A stretch of 64,000 bases of DNA from UBA6544 sp038131165 (lineage in GTDB: Bacteria > Pseudomonadota > Alphaproteobacteria > UBA8366): positions 1 through 64,000 of the forward strand of contig JAYPOZ010000003.1 in assembly GCA_038131165.1 (NCBI GenBank), in the 5' to 3' direction. A program made the position numbers and the translations under genes. Positions 49,371 through 59,100 of the stretch are shown in pieces. Every line of letters starts with the position of its first letter. Positions within the stretch are counted from its first letter, which is position 1. The notes under the pieces were generated by a model. That model saw only the letters and a program-made list of their open reading frames with translations, did no database searches and was not told where the DNA came from.

Positions 49371-50489
49371 ATGAAACTCACCATCGAACGAGCAGCGCTC
49401 TTCCGGTCCCTCGGTCACGTACAAAGCATTGTCGAACGTCGCAATACGATCCCGATTCTATCGAACGTGTTGCTCAGCTCGGATAGCGGCCGTCTGGGCC
49501 TCACCGCCACGGATATGGACATCGCCATCGTCGAAGCCGTGGATGCGGCCATCGAGACGCCGGGGTCTACAACGGCGCCCGCCCATACCCTCTACGACAT
49601 CGTGCGCAAGCTTCCGGACGGCGCGCAGATCGAATTGGATACCGGCGGCAGCGACGGGCAAATGACTCTGCGGGCAGGCCGCTCGGAATTCAGTTTGCAG
49701 ACCTTGCCGACGGAAGATTTCCCGCAGACCGGCGGCGGTGAATTGCCGCATCAGTTCGTCCTGCCAGCTGCCGCCTTGCGCGGCTTGATCGACCGCACCC
49801 GTTTCGCCATTTCGACCGAAGAGACCCGCTATTACCTGAATGGCATTTTCATGCACACGACTTCGGCCGACGGGGGCGATGTTATGCGTACGGTCGCCAC
49901 GGACGGACACCGGTTGGCGCGTGTCGAAATGCCAGTCCCCGAAGGAGCCGCCGGCATGCCGGGCATTATTATCCCGCGCAAAACCGTGAACGAACTGCGG
50001 AAATTGATCGACGAAATCTCGGACGACATCAACATTTCGCTGTCCGACACCAGCGTGCGGTTCTCGTTCGGGAACGCAGTGCTGACCTCGAAGCTGATCG
50101 ACGGCACCTTCCCGGATTACGAACGGGTGATACCGACTGGAAACGACAAATCGCTCAATGTGGACTGCCGCAGCTTCGCCGAAGCAGTCGACCGTGTGGC
50201 GACCATCTCGACGGAAAAATCCCGGGCGGTCAAACTTTCGGCCTCGAACAACAATCTCGTGCTGACCGCTTCGAGTCCGGACAGCGGCACGGCGCGCGAA
50301 GAGATCGAGGTCGACTACGACAACGCGGCCATCGAAATCGGATTCAATGCCCGCTATCTACTGGATATCGCGCAACAGATCGAAGGAGGCGAGGCGGAAT
50401 TCATGGTCGCCGACGCCGCGTCGCCGACGATCGTGCGCGACAGCGGCGACAAGAGCGCGCTGTATGTCCTAATGCCCATGCGGGTCTAG
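49371..50489 (+). CDS. dnaN: DNA polymerase III beta subunit (sliding clamp)
   Basis: A 372-residue clamp. The three-domain architecture is visible from MKLTIERAALFRSLGHVQSI with VERRNTIPILSNVLLSS, through RTRFAISTEETRYYLNGIFM and RTVATDGHRLARVEMPV, to the C-terminal ALYVLMPMRV, the usual end of the family (here with MPMRV). It supplies the processivity ring for replication. The stop overlaps the ribosome site for recF (TAGGAGG). Confidence 0.96.
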   Translation: MKLTIERAALFRSLGHVQSIVERRNTIPILSNVLLSSDSGRLGLTATDMDIAIVEAVDAAIETPGSTTAPAHTLYDIVRKLPDGAQIELDTGGSDGQMTLRAGRSEFSLQTLPTEDFPQTGGGELPHQFVLPAAALRGLIDRTRFAISTEETRYYLNGIFMHTTSADGGDVMRTVATDGHRLARVEMPVPEGAAGMPGIIIPRKTVNELRKLIDEISDDINISLSDTSVRFSFGNAVLTSKLIDGTFPDYERVIPTGNDKSLNVDCRSFAEAVDRVATISTEKSRAVKLSASNNNLVLTASSPDSGTAREEIEVDYDNAAIEIGFNARYLLDIAQQIEGGEAEFMVADAASPTIVRDSGDKSALYVLMPMRV

Positions 50490-50500
50490 GAGGCGGTATT

Positions 50501-51649
50501 CTGGCCAACGCAACATCGCTGGCGGCGGCGGCATCGGTTTCCCTTGCCGTCACCCGGTTGCGGTTAACGGATTTTCGGAATTACCGCACACTTGCGCTCG
50601 ATTTGGACCCCGTGCCGATCGTGGCGACCGGCGCCAATGGGGCCGGCAAAACCAATTTGCTGGAAGCCGTCTCCTTCCTGGCCCCGGGCCGCGGTCTGCG
50701 CCAATCCCGGTTGTCGGAGATCGACTTTCAGGCGGTGGCAACGGGTTGGGCGGTAGCGGCAACGGTTGAGAGCGCGAATGGACCGGTCGAGATCGGCACC
50801 GGGCGCGTGGCGCCGGACGAAAAGCGGATTGTCAGAATCGCCGGCAAGCCGATGCGAAGCCAGTCTGCGCTCGCCGAATATGTCAGCGCGGTTTGGCTGA
50901 CTCCGCAAATGGACCGCCTGTTCGTCGAAGGCCCTGCCGGGCGGCGGCGGTTTCTGGACCGTCTCGCGTATGGCTTCGATACGGCGCACGCAGGCCGTGT
51001 CAGCGCCTATGAAAGCGCGATGCGTCAACGCAGCAAGCTGTTGCGCGACGGCGCCGGAGATGCGGTCTGGCTTGGCGTATTGGAAAGCACGATGGCGGAG
51101 CGGGGCGTCGCTATCGCCGCGGCGCGACGGGAAATTGCAGGGCGCCTCAACCGAGCCTGTGCGCTGGCCGAAAGTCCCTTCCCGAAAGCCTCATTGCAGC
51201 TTGATGGCGCTTTGGAAACCTGGCTCGAATCCCTGCCCGCGCTCGAGGTCGAAGAGCGCATGCGCGCCTCCCTGGCAGAGGCGCGGCGGCAAGAGGCGGA
51301 GAATGCCCGCGCGCCCGTCGGCCCGCACCGCTCTGATTTGCTGGTGCGCCATGTCGATAAGGATCAAGCGGCGGAGCTTTGCTCGACCGGCGAACAGAAA
51401 GCGTTGCTGATCTCGATCGTCCTGGCCGACGCCCGCCTGCGGGCCGCGGAACGGAACGCCGCGCCGCTGTTGCTGCTCGACGAAGTGGCCGCGCATTTGG
51501 ATCAGCGCCGCCGGGAAGCGCTGTTCGACGAGATAGACAATTTGCATGCTCAGGTTTGGTTGACGGGCACCGACGTTTCGACATTTGAGAGCCTGCGCGA
51601 TCGGGCTCAATTTCTCCACGTCCAAGAGGGCGCGGCACAATTGATATGA
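50501..51649 (+). CDS. recF: DNA replication/repair protein RecF
   Basis: About 382 residues; SMC-like ATPase loading RecA at gaps. Walker A is TGANGAGKTNLLEAVSFL, the signature and Walker B region are LCSTGEQKALLISIVLADAR and PLLLLDEVAAHLDQRRREAL. The first ordinary start is TTG 50558, which would begin MRLTDFRNY and cut off the first beta-strand found in homologues (S/TRL-xxDFRN). A perfect AGGAGG at 50488-50493 instead sits 7 bp before CTG 50501 and 4 bp before ATT 50498, both in frame, giving SLAVTRLRLTDFRNY. I therefore prefer a non-canonical start at CTG 50501. Confidence 0.85.
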   Translation: MANATSLAAAASVSLAVTRLRLTDFRNYRTLALDLDPVPIVATGANGAGKTNLLEAVSFLAPGRGLRQSRLSEIDFQAVATGWAVAATVESANGPVEIGTGRVAPDEKRIVRIAGKPMRSQSALAEYVSAVWLTPQMDRLFVEGPAGRRRFLDRLAYGFDTAHAGRVSAYESAMRQRSKLLRDGAGDAVWLGVLESTMAERGVAIAAARREIAGRLNRACALAESPFPKASLQLDGALETWLESLPALEVEERMRASLAEARRQEAENARAPVGPHRSDLLVRHVDKDQAAELCSTGEQKALLISIVLADARLRAAERNAAPLLLLDEVAAHLDQRRREALFDEIDNLHAQVWLTGTDVSTFESLRDRAQFLHVQEGAAQLI

Positions 51650-51671
51650 CGAGAAAGAACAGGATTCCTCA

Positions 51672-54107
51672 ATGAGCGAACAAATCGCTGATCCCCAGAA
51701 CGGCGAAGATTACGATGCCGATTCGATTAAGGTTCTGCGCGGCCTCGACGCCGTTCGCAAACGCCCCGGTATGTATATCGGCGATACCGACGACGGCACC
51801 GGCCTCCATCATATGGTCTTCGAGGTCGTCGACAATGCCATCGACGAGGCGATGGGCGGGTATTGCGACCGCATCGAAGTCTCGCTCAATGGCGACGGAT
51901 CGGTCACCGTGCGCGATAACGGCCGCGGCATTCCCGTCGACATCCACAGCGAAGAAGGCATCTCCGCCGCGGAAGTGATCATGACGCAACTCCATGCTGG
52001 CGGAAAATTCGATCAAAATACCTATAAGGTCTCGGGCGGTCTGCACGGAGTCGGCGTTTCGGTCGTCAATGCGCTGTCGTCGGAACTCGATCTCACCATT
52101 AAGCGCGACGGGAGGGTTCACTTTATCCGCTTCCATCATGGGGATTCCGAAGCGCCGCTGAAGATTATCGGCGATTGCGACTCGGACTCCGGTACCGAAG
52201 TCACTTTCACGCCCTCGATCGAGACGTTTACCAGCACCGATTTCGAGTACGCCACGCTCGAACACCGGTTGCGAGAATTGGCTTTTCTCAACCCGGGCAT
52301 TCAAATTGTCCTGACCGATGCGCGTAAGGCAGAGTCACCGTCGGAAACCTTTCACTATGAGGGCGGCCTGATGGAATTCGCCCTCTATCTCGACCGCTCG
52401 AAAACCCCTCTCTTCGAGCCGCCGATCGTCATTGGCGGGACCAAGGACGACATCATCGTTGAAATCGCGATGCAGTGGAACGACAGCTATCACGAGACCA
52501 TGCTGTGCTTCACAAACAACATCCCGCAACGCGACGGCGGCACGCATCTCGCCGGCTTCCGCGCCGCGCTTACACGTCAGATCAATAATTACGCCACCGA
52601 AAGCGGAATCGCGAAACGCGAGAAGACCGCCATCACCGGCGACGACGCGCGCGAGGGCCTGACCTGCATCCTCTCGATCAAGGTGCCGGACCCGAAGTTC
52701 TCTAGCCAAACCAAGGAGAAGCTCGTCTCCTCCGAGGTCAGAACCGTCGTCGAATCGATTGCCAACGAGAAACTCGCCGAATGGTTCGGCGAGCACCCGA
52801 ATGAAGCCAAGAACATCGTCCAGAAGGTCGCCGAAGCCGCTGCGGCACGCGAGGCAGCGCGCAAGGCCCGGGAGCTGACCCGCCGTAAGGGCGCGCTCGA
52901 TATCGCGAACTTGCCCGGCAAGCTCGCCGATTGCCAGGAGCGCAACCCGGCCAACTGCGAAATATTCATCGTCGAGGGCGACTCCGCCGGCGGATCGGCG
53001 AAACAGGCACGCCAGCGGCGCCACCAGGCCATCCTGCCGCTGCGCGGCAAGATTTTGAATGTCGAGCGCGCGCGTTTTGACAAGATGATCGGATCCGCCG
53101 AGATCGGCACTTTGATCGCGGCGCTGGGCACAGGCATCGGACGGGACGATTTCAATCCGGATAAAGTGCGTTATCACAAGATCATCATCATGACCGACGC
53201 CGATGTCGACGGCAGCCATATCCGCACGCTGTTGCTGACCTTTTTCTATCGCCAGATGCCGGAGCTGATCGAGCGCGGCTATCTGTATATCGCGCAGCCG
53301 CCTCTGTATCGCGTTCAAAAGGGAAAATCCGAAGTCTACCTTAAGGACGACCCGGCGATGGAAGCCTTTCTCATGCGCGAAGCGCTCGGAAACTGCACAT
53401 TGACCATCGGCGAGGGCGAGGAAGTTGGCCGGGAAGAACTCCTGGAAGTGCTAGAGGACGCCCGGAAGGCGAAGCGGTTCGTCGAACCTTTGGCGCGGCG
53501 CGTCGGCGACATCGGCGTTGTCGAGCAGACCGCGATCGCCGGTGCGCTCAACGCGGCGGTGCTCGGCGATCCCGCGCAAGCAACGCAGGCAGCGGACTAT
53601 ATCGCAAAACGCCTGGATGCACTGGCCGATCCGCTGGAGCGGGGCTGGGTCGGCGCGCCCAGCAGTGCCGGCGGCCTCGTGTTCACCCGCACCCTGCGCG
53701 GGGTCAAGCGGGTCTGCGAGATCGACAACGCGCTCGTTCGCAGCGTCGAAGGACGCCGCCTCGACGAAATGGCCGGCGTACTCCAGAGATTCTACGGCCG
53801 ATATCCGACCTTGCATGCCAAGGAAGAGGAAATCCGGATATCGGGTCCGGTCGAATTGATCGACAAGGTTATGGAACTCGGCAAGAAAGGCATTGGCGTG
53901 CAGCGCTATAAGGGTCTCGGCGAGATGAATCCGGAGCAGCTCTGGGAGACGACGATGGACGAGAATGCGCGCACGCTCCACCAGGTCAAGATCGCCCATG
54001 CCAACGAGGCGGGCGAGTTGTTTTCCACCTTAATGGGCGACCTTGTCGAGCCAAGACGGGATTTCATTCAAACCAATGCGCTAAAGGTCGCGCGGCTTGA
54101 CGTCTGA
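51672..54107 (+). CDS. gyrB: DNA gyrase subunit B
   Basis: An 811-residue type II topoisomerase ATPase subunit. The GHKL ATP domain starts VRKRPGMYIGDTDDGTGLHH and has DNGRGIPVDIHSEEG and SGGLHGVGVSVVNALS. The TOPRIM region has FIVEGDSAGGSAKQARQRRH with PLRGKILNVERARFDKM, and the C-terminal QRYKGLGEMNPEQLWETTMD is intact. Length is typical for alphaproteobacteria. 22 bp after recF, likely co-transcribed with it. Confidence 0.97.
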   Translation: MSEQIADPQNGEDYDADSIKVLRGLDAVRKRPGMYIGDTDDGTGLHHMVFEVVDNAIDEAMGGYCDRIEVSLNGDGSVTVRDNGRGIPVDIHSEEGISAAEVIMTQLHAGGKFDQNTYKVSGGLHGVGVSVVNALSSELDLTIKRDGRVHFIRFHHGDSEAPLKIIGDCDSDSGTEVTFTPSIETFTSTDFEYATLEHRLRELAFLNPGIQIVLTDARKAESPSETFHYEGGLMEFALYLDRSKTPLFEPPIVIGGTKDDIIVEIAMQWNDSYHETMLCFTNNIPQRDGGTHLAGFRAALTRQINNYATESGIAKREKTAITGDDAREGLTCILSIKVPDPKFSSQTKEKLVSSEVRTVVESIANEKLAEWFGEHPNEAKNIVQKVAEAAAAREAARKARELTRRKGALDIANLPGKLADCQERNPANCEIFIVEGDSAGGSAKQARQRRHQAILPLRGKILNVERARFDKMIGSAEIGTLIAALGTGIGRDDFNPDKVRYHKIIIMTDADVDGSHIRTLLLTFFYRQMPELIERGYLYIAQPPLYRVQKGKSEVYLKDDPAMEAFLMREALGNCTLTIGEGEEVGREELLEVLEDARKAKRFVEPLARRVGDIGVVEQTAIAGALNAAVLGDPAQATQAADYIAKRLDALADPLERGWVGAPSSAGGLVFTRTLRGVKRVCEIDNALVRSVEGRRLDEMAGVLQRFYGRYPTLHAKEEEIRISGPVELIDKVMELGKKGIGVQRYKGLGEMNPEQLWETTMDENARTLHQVKIAHANEAGELFSTLMGDLVEPRRDFIQTNALKVARLDV

Positions 54108-54122
54108 TTAGGGCGGCGGGCC

Positions 54123-54139
54123 GGCATTGTCATAATGCC
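54123..54139. repeat. inverted repeat upstream of fabA
   Basis: GGCATTGTCATAATGCC is a perfect 6-bp inverted repeat with a 5-bp spacer, 64 bp before the fabA start, in the gyrB-fabA gap. A candidate operator for the fab cluster; no known consensus recognised. Confidence 0.4.
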
Positions 54140-54202
54140 CAAGCTGCGATAAACGTACCCTGCTCTTTATAAGATTCAGGGTTGGCGAAGTAGGATGCGA
54201 GC

Positions 54203-54724
54203 GTGACATTTGAACAAAAAGACCATTATTCCTTCGAGGAACTTCTCGAATGTGGTCACGGTCGCCTTTTCGGCGAGGGCAATGCGCAGCTACCCCTGCC
54301 TCCGTTTCTCATGCTGGACCGCATTACCAACATCGCCTCCGAAGGCGGCCTGCACGGCAAAGGCGAGATTACGGCGGAAATGGACATCAAGCCCGATCTG
54401 TGGTTTTTCAAATGCCATTTCGAAAACGATCCGGTCATGCCGGGATGCCTGGGCCTCGACGCCATGTGGCAGCTCGTCGGCTTCTTTCTGGGATGGCTCG
54501 GCGGCCTCGGCCGCGGGCGCGCGATCAGCGTCGGAGAAGTAAAGTTCTCGGGGCAGGTTCTCGATACCGCGAAGAAGCTGACCTATCAAATCAATATGAA
54601 GCGCGTGATCATGCGCAAGCTGGTCATGGGCATCGCCGACGGCGTGATGAAAGTCGACGGCCAGCCGATTTACGAAGCGAAAGACATTCGGGTCGGTCTC
54701 TTCACTCCCAGCCAACAATCTTGA
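54203..54724 (+). CDS. fabA: 3-hydroxydecanoyl-ACP dehydratase/isomerase
   Basis: A 173-residue hotdog-fold enzyme introducing the cis double bond in unsaturated fatty acid synthesis. The catalytic His lies in FKCHFENDPVMPGCLGLDAM, and LPPFLMLDRITNIA and GEVKFSGQVLDTAKKLTY are family hallmarks. Start is GTG with AGGA nearby. It precedes fabB by 10 bp and fabI, the conserved alphaproteobacterial trio; irr, which sits beside fabA in many relatives, lies elsewhere here (33639). Confidence 0.95.
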   Translation: MTFEQKDHYSFEELLECGHGRLFGEGNAQLPLPPFLMLDRITNIASEGGLHGKGEITAEMDIKPDLWFFKCHFENDPVMPGCLGLDAMWQLVGFFLGWLGGLGRGRAISVGEVKFSGQVLDTAKKLTYQINMKRVIMRKLVMGIADGVMKVDGQPIYEAKDIRVGLFTPSQQS

Positions 54725-54734
54725 TGGTGCCAAC

Positions 54735-55946
54735 ATGCGACGAGTAGTCGTCACCGGACTCGGGATCGTTTCCTGCATTGGAAACAACAAGGCCGAGGTC
54801 CTCGATTCACTGAAAACCGGTCGTTCGGGGATCGAGCATTGCGAAAAATATGCGGAACTGGGCTTCCGCAGTCATGTCCACGGTTCCATTAAACTGGACA
54901 TAGAGGAAGTCCTGGACCGTAAGACCAGGCGGTTTATGGGCGACGGCGCGGCATATAACTATATCGCCATGCAGGAAGCCATCGCCGACTCGGGTTTGGA
55001 AGAGAGCGATATCTCGAACGAACGTACGGGCATCATCATGGGCTCCGGCGGTCCGTCGACGAAGAACCTGCTCTGGTCCTTCGATACCTTGCGCGAAAAA
55101 TCCGCAAAACGCGTCGGCCCGTATATGGTGCCGCGGACCATGTCGAGCACGAATTCAGCGACTCTCGCAACGCCGTTCCAGATCAAGGGCGTCAACTACT
55201 CGATCACGTCCGCTTGCGCCACAAGTACCCACTGCATCGGCAATGCCTCCGAGCTGATTCAATTTGGCAAGCAGGATATCGTTTTCGCGGGCGGCGGCGA
55301 AGAGCTGGATTGGACGATGACATTGCTGTTCGATGCCATGCCGGCCCTGTCTTCGAAATACAACGACACGCCGACCACGGCCAGCCGGCCTTACGACGCC
55401 AATCGCGATGGTTTCGTCATTGCGGGCGGTGGCGGTGTCGTGGTCTTGGAAGAATTGGAGCACGCGCGGGCGCGCGGGGCGAAAATTTACGCCGAAGTCG
55501 TCGGCTTCGCGGCGACGTCAGACGGACACGACATGGTCCAGCCCTCCTCCGAAGGGGCGGTGCGCTGCATGCGGCTGGCGCTTTCGGGCATGAACGATCC
55601 GGTCGCCTACATCAATTCGCACGGCACCAGCACGCCAGTCGGCGATATCAGCGAGCTCAGGGCGATTCGCGAGGTCTTCGGCGACGACGTGCCGAAGATC
55701 AGCTCGACCAAATCGCTCACGGGGCATTCGCTCGGCGCGACAGGCGTACATGAGGCGATCTACTCGATCCTGATGATGGAGAATCGATTCATTGCGGCCT
55801 CCGCCAATATCGAGGAACTGGACCCCGAAGCGGCGCCCTTCCCGATCGTGCAGGAGCGCGAAGACGACGTGGACCTCGATGTGGTCGTCTCGAACAGCTT
55901 TGGCTTCGGCGGGACCAACGGAACGCTCGTATTTCGCCGTTTCTAG
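54735..55946 (+). CDS. fabB: 3-oxoacyl-ACP synthase I
   Basis: A 403-residue ketosynthase elongating fatty acids including unsaturated intermediates. MRRVVVTGLGIVSCIGNN opens it; active-site Cys in SITSACATSTHCIGNA; the two His in INSHGTSTPVGD and TKSLTGHSLGATG; and NSFGFGGTNGTLVFRRF ends it. All catalytic residues (C-H-H) are present. Directly downstream of fabA. Confidence 0.96.
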   Translation: MRRVVVTGLGIVSCIGNNKAEVLDSLKTGRSGIEHCEKYAELGFRSHVHGSIKLDIEEVLDRKTRRFMGDGAAYNYIAMQEAIADSGLEESDISNERTGIIMGSGGPSTKNLLWSFDTLREKSAKRVGPYMVPRTMSSTNSATLATPFQIKGVNYSITSACATSTHCIGNASELIQFGKQDIVFAGGGEELDWTMTLLFDAMPALSSKYNDTPTTASRPYDANRDGFVIAGGGGVVVLEELEHARARGAKIYAEVVGFAATSDGHDMVQPSSEGAVRCMRLALSGMNDPVAYINSHGTSTPVGDISELRAIREVFGDDVPKISSTKSLTGHSLGATGVHEAIYSILMMENRFIAASANIEELDPEAAPFPIVQEREDDVDLDVVVSNSFGFGGTNGTLVFRRF

Positions 55947-55991
55947 CCTTCATTCCCCATTTAGGCGCCGACAGTAACGGCGGAAAAACCA

Positions 55992-56819
55992 GTGCCAGAT
56001 AAACCTTCAACGCTTTCCGTCCCGCCTCGCACTGCCGCTCCACTCATGGCCGGCAAACGGGGTCTGATCATGGGCGTGGCGAACGACCATTCGATCGCTT
56101 GGGCCATTGCGGAGCATCTGCATCGCCACGGCGCGGAACTCGCCTTTACCTATCAAGGGGAAGCGCTGGGCCGGCGCGTGCAGCCTTTGGCCGAATCGGT
56201 CGGCTCTTCCATCGTGGTACCCTGCGACGTATCGGAAGCCGGCAGCATCAACGCGGCGTTCGACAGTGTCGCCCAAGCTTGGCCAAGCATCGATTTCGTC
56301 GTCCATGCCATCGCCTATTCCGACAAGGAAGAGCTCAAGGGCAACTACATCGATACCTCGCGCGAGAACTTCCTGCACACGCTCGACGTCTCCTGCTATT
56401 CCTTTACCGCCATCGCGCAGCGGGCGGCTCAGTCGATGTCCGACGGGGGCAGCCTGCTGACCCTGACCTATGACGGCTCGCAGCGGGTTATGCCCAACTA
56501 CAATGTAATGGGTGTCGCCAAGGCCGCTTTGGAAACCAGCGTCCGCTATCTCGCGACCGATCTCGGCGGGCGCGGCATTCGCGTCAATGCGATTTCCGCG
56601 GGGCCGATGCGGACCTTGGCCGGCTCCGCGATCGGGAGCGCGCGCTTTGTCTTTAAATGGCAAGGCGAGAATGCCCCGCTGCGCCGCAACGTCACCCTGA
56701 AGGATGTCGGCGGCGCCGGTGTTTATCTGCTGTCGGATCTCTCCACTGCGGTCACCGGAGAAGTCCTCTACGTCGACTGCGGCTACAACGCCGTGGGCAT
56801 GGCCGCGACCCCGATCTGA
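55992..56819 (+). CDS. fabI: enoyl-ACP reductase (NADH)
   Basis: A 275-residue SDR-type enoyl-ACP reductase completing each elongation round; target of triclosan-type inhibitors. The Rossmann region is LMAGKRGLIMGVANDHSIAW, the catalytic Tyr/Lys part is SLLTLTYDGSQRVMPNYNVM followed by GVAKAALETSVRYLA. The GTG at 55992 gives a leader of 18 residues; the ATG at 56046 (MAGKRGLIMG) is an alternative closer to the homologues' start. Third gene of the fab cluster, followed by a terminator. Confidence 0.93.
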   Translation: MPDKPSTLSVPPRTAAPLMAGKRGLIMGVANDHSIAWAIAEHLHRHGAELAFTYQGEALGRRVQPLAESVGSSIVVPCDVSEAGSINAAFDSVAQAWPSIDFVVHAIAYSDKEELKGNYIDTSRENFLHTLDVSCYSFTAIAQRAAQSMSDGGSLLTLTYDGSQRVMPNYNVMGVAKAALETSVRYLATDLGGRGIRVNAISAGPMRTLAGSAIGSARFVFKWQGENAPLRRNVTLKDVGGAGVYLLSDLSTAVTGEVLYVDCGYNAVGMAATPI

Positions 56820-56854
56820 TATTTCTTTTTTTGCGTCGACGACCGGGAAAAAAT

Positions 56855-56885
56855 AACGCGGCGGGATTTCTCCCGCCGCGTTTTC
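56855..56885. terminator. bidirectional terminator between fabI and pnp
   Basis: AACGCGGCGGGA (56855-56866) pairs with TCCCGCCGCGTT (56871-56882) over a 4-base TTTC loop. TTTTC follows on the + strand, and an A-run at 56848-56853 gives T6 on the - strand, so it can stop both convergent genes. Confidence 0.85.
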
Positions 56886-56913
56886 TTGTGGCCGCTCGAT
56901 ATTTTCGGCGGTC

Positions 56914-59100
56914 TTAGTCTTCAGCACGCGCCCGGCCGCGACGCGGCCTATCGCCGCCTCTATCAGGCCGGTTACCGCCGCGGGGCGCCCGCGGTTCGAC
57001 CGCGATCTCCTCTCCGGTTTCCTGATTGACGGCCCGCATCGACAGTTTCACCTTGCCACGGTCGTCCAAGCCAATGACCTTAACCTTGACTTCGTCGCCA
57101 AGTGTGACGACGTCGCCCACTTCGCCGACGCGCTCTTCCGCCAGCTCGGAGATATGGACGAGACCATCCTTACTGCCGAGGAAGTTCACGAACGCGCCGA
57201 AGTCCATGATCTTGACGACCTTGCCGTTATAGATCTTGCCGACTTCCGGCTCCGCAACGATGCTGTTGATCCAGTCGATCGCCCGCTGTCCCGCTTCGCC
57301 ATCAACCGCCGCAACCTTGATCGTACCGTCGTCCTCGATATCGACCTTGGCGCCCGTGACTTCGCAGATCTCACGGATGACCTTGCCGCCAGTGCCGATC
57401 ACTTCGCGAATCTTGTCGCGCGGAATCGACATCGTCGTGATGCGGGGAGCATTGTCCGAGACGGTCTCGCGCGCCGCGTTGATGGCTGCTTCCATCTCGC
57501 CGAGGATGTGGATACGGCCATCCCGGGCCTGACCCAGGGCGATCCGCATGATTTCTTCAGTAATCGAGGTGATTTTGATGTCCATCTGCAGGGACGTCAC
57601 TCCGCTCGCGGTACCGGCCACCTTGAAGTCCATGTCGCCGAGATGATCCTCGTCACCGAGAATATCGGAGAGAACCGCAAAGTCGTCCGCTTCCTTAATC
57701 AAACCCATCGCGATTCCCGCGACCGGACTGCTGAGCGGCACGCCGGCATCCATCATCGACATCGATGATCCGCAGACCGTCGCCATCGATGACGATCCGT
57801 TCGATTCCGTGACCTCCGAGACCACCCGCATCGTATAGGGGAAGTCTTCCTTGCTCGGCAGAAGCGGCCGTACGGCACGCCATGCCAGCTTGCCGTGACC
57901 GATCTCGCGGCGTCCGGGCGACCGCAGGAACGACGCTTCACCGACCGAGTACGGCGGGAAGTTATAGTGCAGCAGGAAGCTTTCCCGGTATTCCCCTTCG
58001 AGCGCATCGATAATCTGCTCGTCCTGGCCGGTTCCGAGCGTCGTGACCACCAACGCCTGGGTCTCACCGCGCGTAAACAGCGCGGAGCCATGGGCGCGCG
58101 GCAAAATACCGACTTCGCAGTTGATGTTTCGGACGGTCTTGGTGTCGCGCCCATCGATCCGCTGGCCGGTCTTGATGATGCTGCCACGCACGATGTCCTT
58201 CTCGACTTTCTTGAAAACGGCGGCGCCGATTTCAACGTCGAGCTCTTCCGCCGCAAGCGTATCCATGACGGTCTTACGGGCGGCGTTCAAGGCTTCCACC
58301 CGGTCTTGCTTGACCGTGATCTGGTAAGCGGCGGTCAAGGGCTCGGTCGCCAGTTCCTTCACACGGGCCGCAACAGTTTCGTATTGTTCCGGAGGCTCGG
58401 GGATATCCCAGGGCTCTTTCGCACAGCTTTCGGCAAGCTCGATGATCAGGTCGATGATCGCCTGGCTCTGCTGGTGGCCGAAAGTCACCGCCTTCAGCAT
58501 TGTGTCTTCGTCGAGTTCTTTCGCTTCCGACTCGACCATCAATACGCCTTCGCGCGTCCCGGCGACGATCAAATCGAGCGAAGAGCTCGGCAACTCGTCC
58601 TGTTGCGGGTTGAGCACGAACTCGCCATCGATATAGCCGACCCGGCAACCACCGATCGGCCCCATGAAAGGCACGCCGGAAATCGTCAGCGCAGCGGACG
58701 CACCGATCAGAGACACAATGTCGGGATCGTTCTCCAAATCGTGCGCTAGCACGGTGCAAATGACCTGGGTCTCGTTCCGAAAGCCGTCCGGAAAAAGCGG
58801 CCGGATGGGCCGATCGATCAAGCGCGACGTGAGCGTTTCCTTTTCAGACGGGCGCCCTTCGCGCTTGAAGAAACCGCCCGGAATTTTCCCGGCGGCAAAG
58901 GTTTTCTCTTGGTAGTTCACCGTAAGGGGGAAGAAATCCTGGCCTGGCCGCACCGACCGATTGGCCACCGCAGTGCACAGCACTTGCGTGCCGCCGTAGG
59001 TGACGAGAACCGCACCGTCCGCCTGACGGGCAATCTTGCCCGTCTCCAAAATAAGCGGGCGTCCGCCCCAGTTGATTTCCTTACGTGTAATATTAAACAT
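56914..59100 (-). CDS. pnp: polyribonucleotide nucleotidyltransferase (PNPase)
   Basis: A 728-residue trimeric 3'-5' exoribonuclease and degradosome component. Two RNase PH-like domains include RSVRPGQDFFPLTVNYQEKT, ARTRL-like segments and LPRAHGSALFTRGETQAL. The KH domain has IREVIGTGGKVIREICEVTG and the S1 domain GKVVKIMDFGAFVNFLGSKDG. The tail is Arg/Gly-rich (RPDRGGDRPRRGRARAED). It follows rpsO by 207 bp, the standard order. Confidence 0.96.
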   Translation of the reverse strand: MFNITRKEINWGGRPLILETGKIARQADGAVLVTYGGTQVLCTAVANRSVRPGQDFFPLTVNYQEKTFAAGKIPGGFFKREGRPSEKETLTSRLIDRPIRPLFPDGFRNETQVICTVLAHDLENDPDIVSLIGASAALTISGVPFMGPIGGCRVGYIDGEFVLNPQQDELPSSSLDLIVAGTREGVLMVESEAKELDEDTMLKAVTFGHQQSQAIIDLIIELAESCAKEPWDIPEPPEQYETVAARVKELATEPLTAAYQITVKQDRVEALNAARKTVMDTLAAEELDVEIGAAVFKKVEKDIVRGSIIKTGQRIDGRDTKTVRNINCEVGILPRAHGSALFTRGETQALVVTTLGTGQDEQIIDALEGEYRESFLLHYNFPPYSVGEASFLRSPGRREIGHGKLAWRAVRPLLPSKEDFPYTMRVVSEVTESNGSSSMATVCGSSMSMMDAGVPLSSPVAGIAMGLIKEADDFAVLSDILGDEDHLGDMDFKVAGTASGVTSLQMDIKITSITEEIMRIALGQARDGRIHILGEMEAAINAARETVSDNAPRITTMSIPRDKIREVIGTGGKVIREICEVTGAKVDIEDDGTIKVAAVDGEAGQRAIDWINSIVAEPEVGKIYNGKVVKIMDFGAFVNFLGSKDGLVHISELAEERVGEVGDVVTLGDEVKVKVIGLDDRGKVKLSMRAVNQETGEEIAVEPRAPRGGNRPDRGGDRPRRGRARAED

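Noticed and set aside
52335..53318. A - strand frame inside gyrB
   Set aside because: Antisense of conserved TOPRIM and ATPase sequence; not a real gene.
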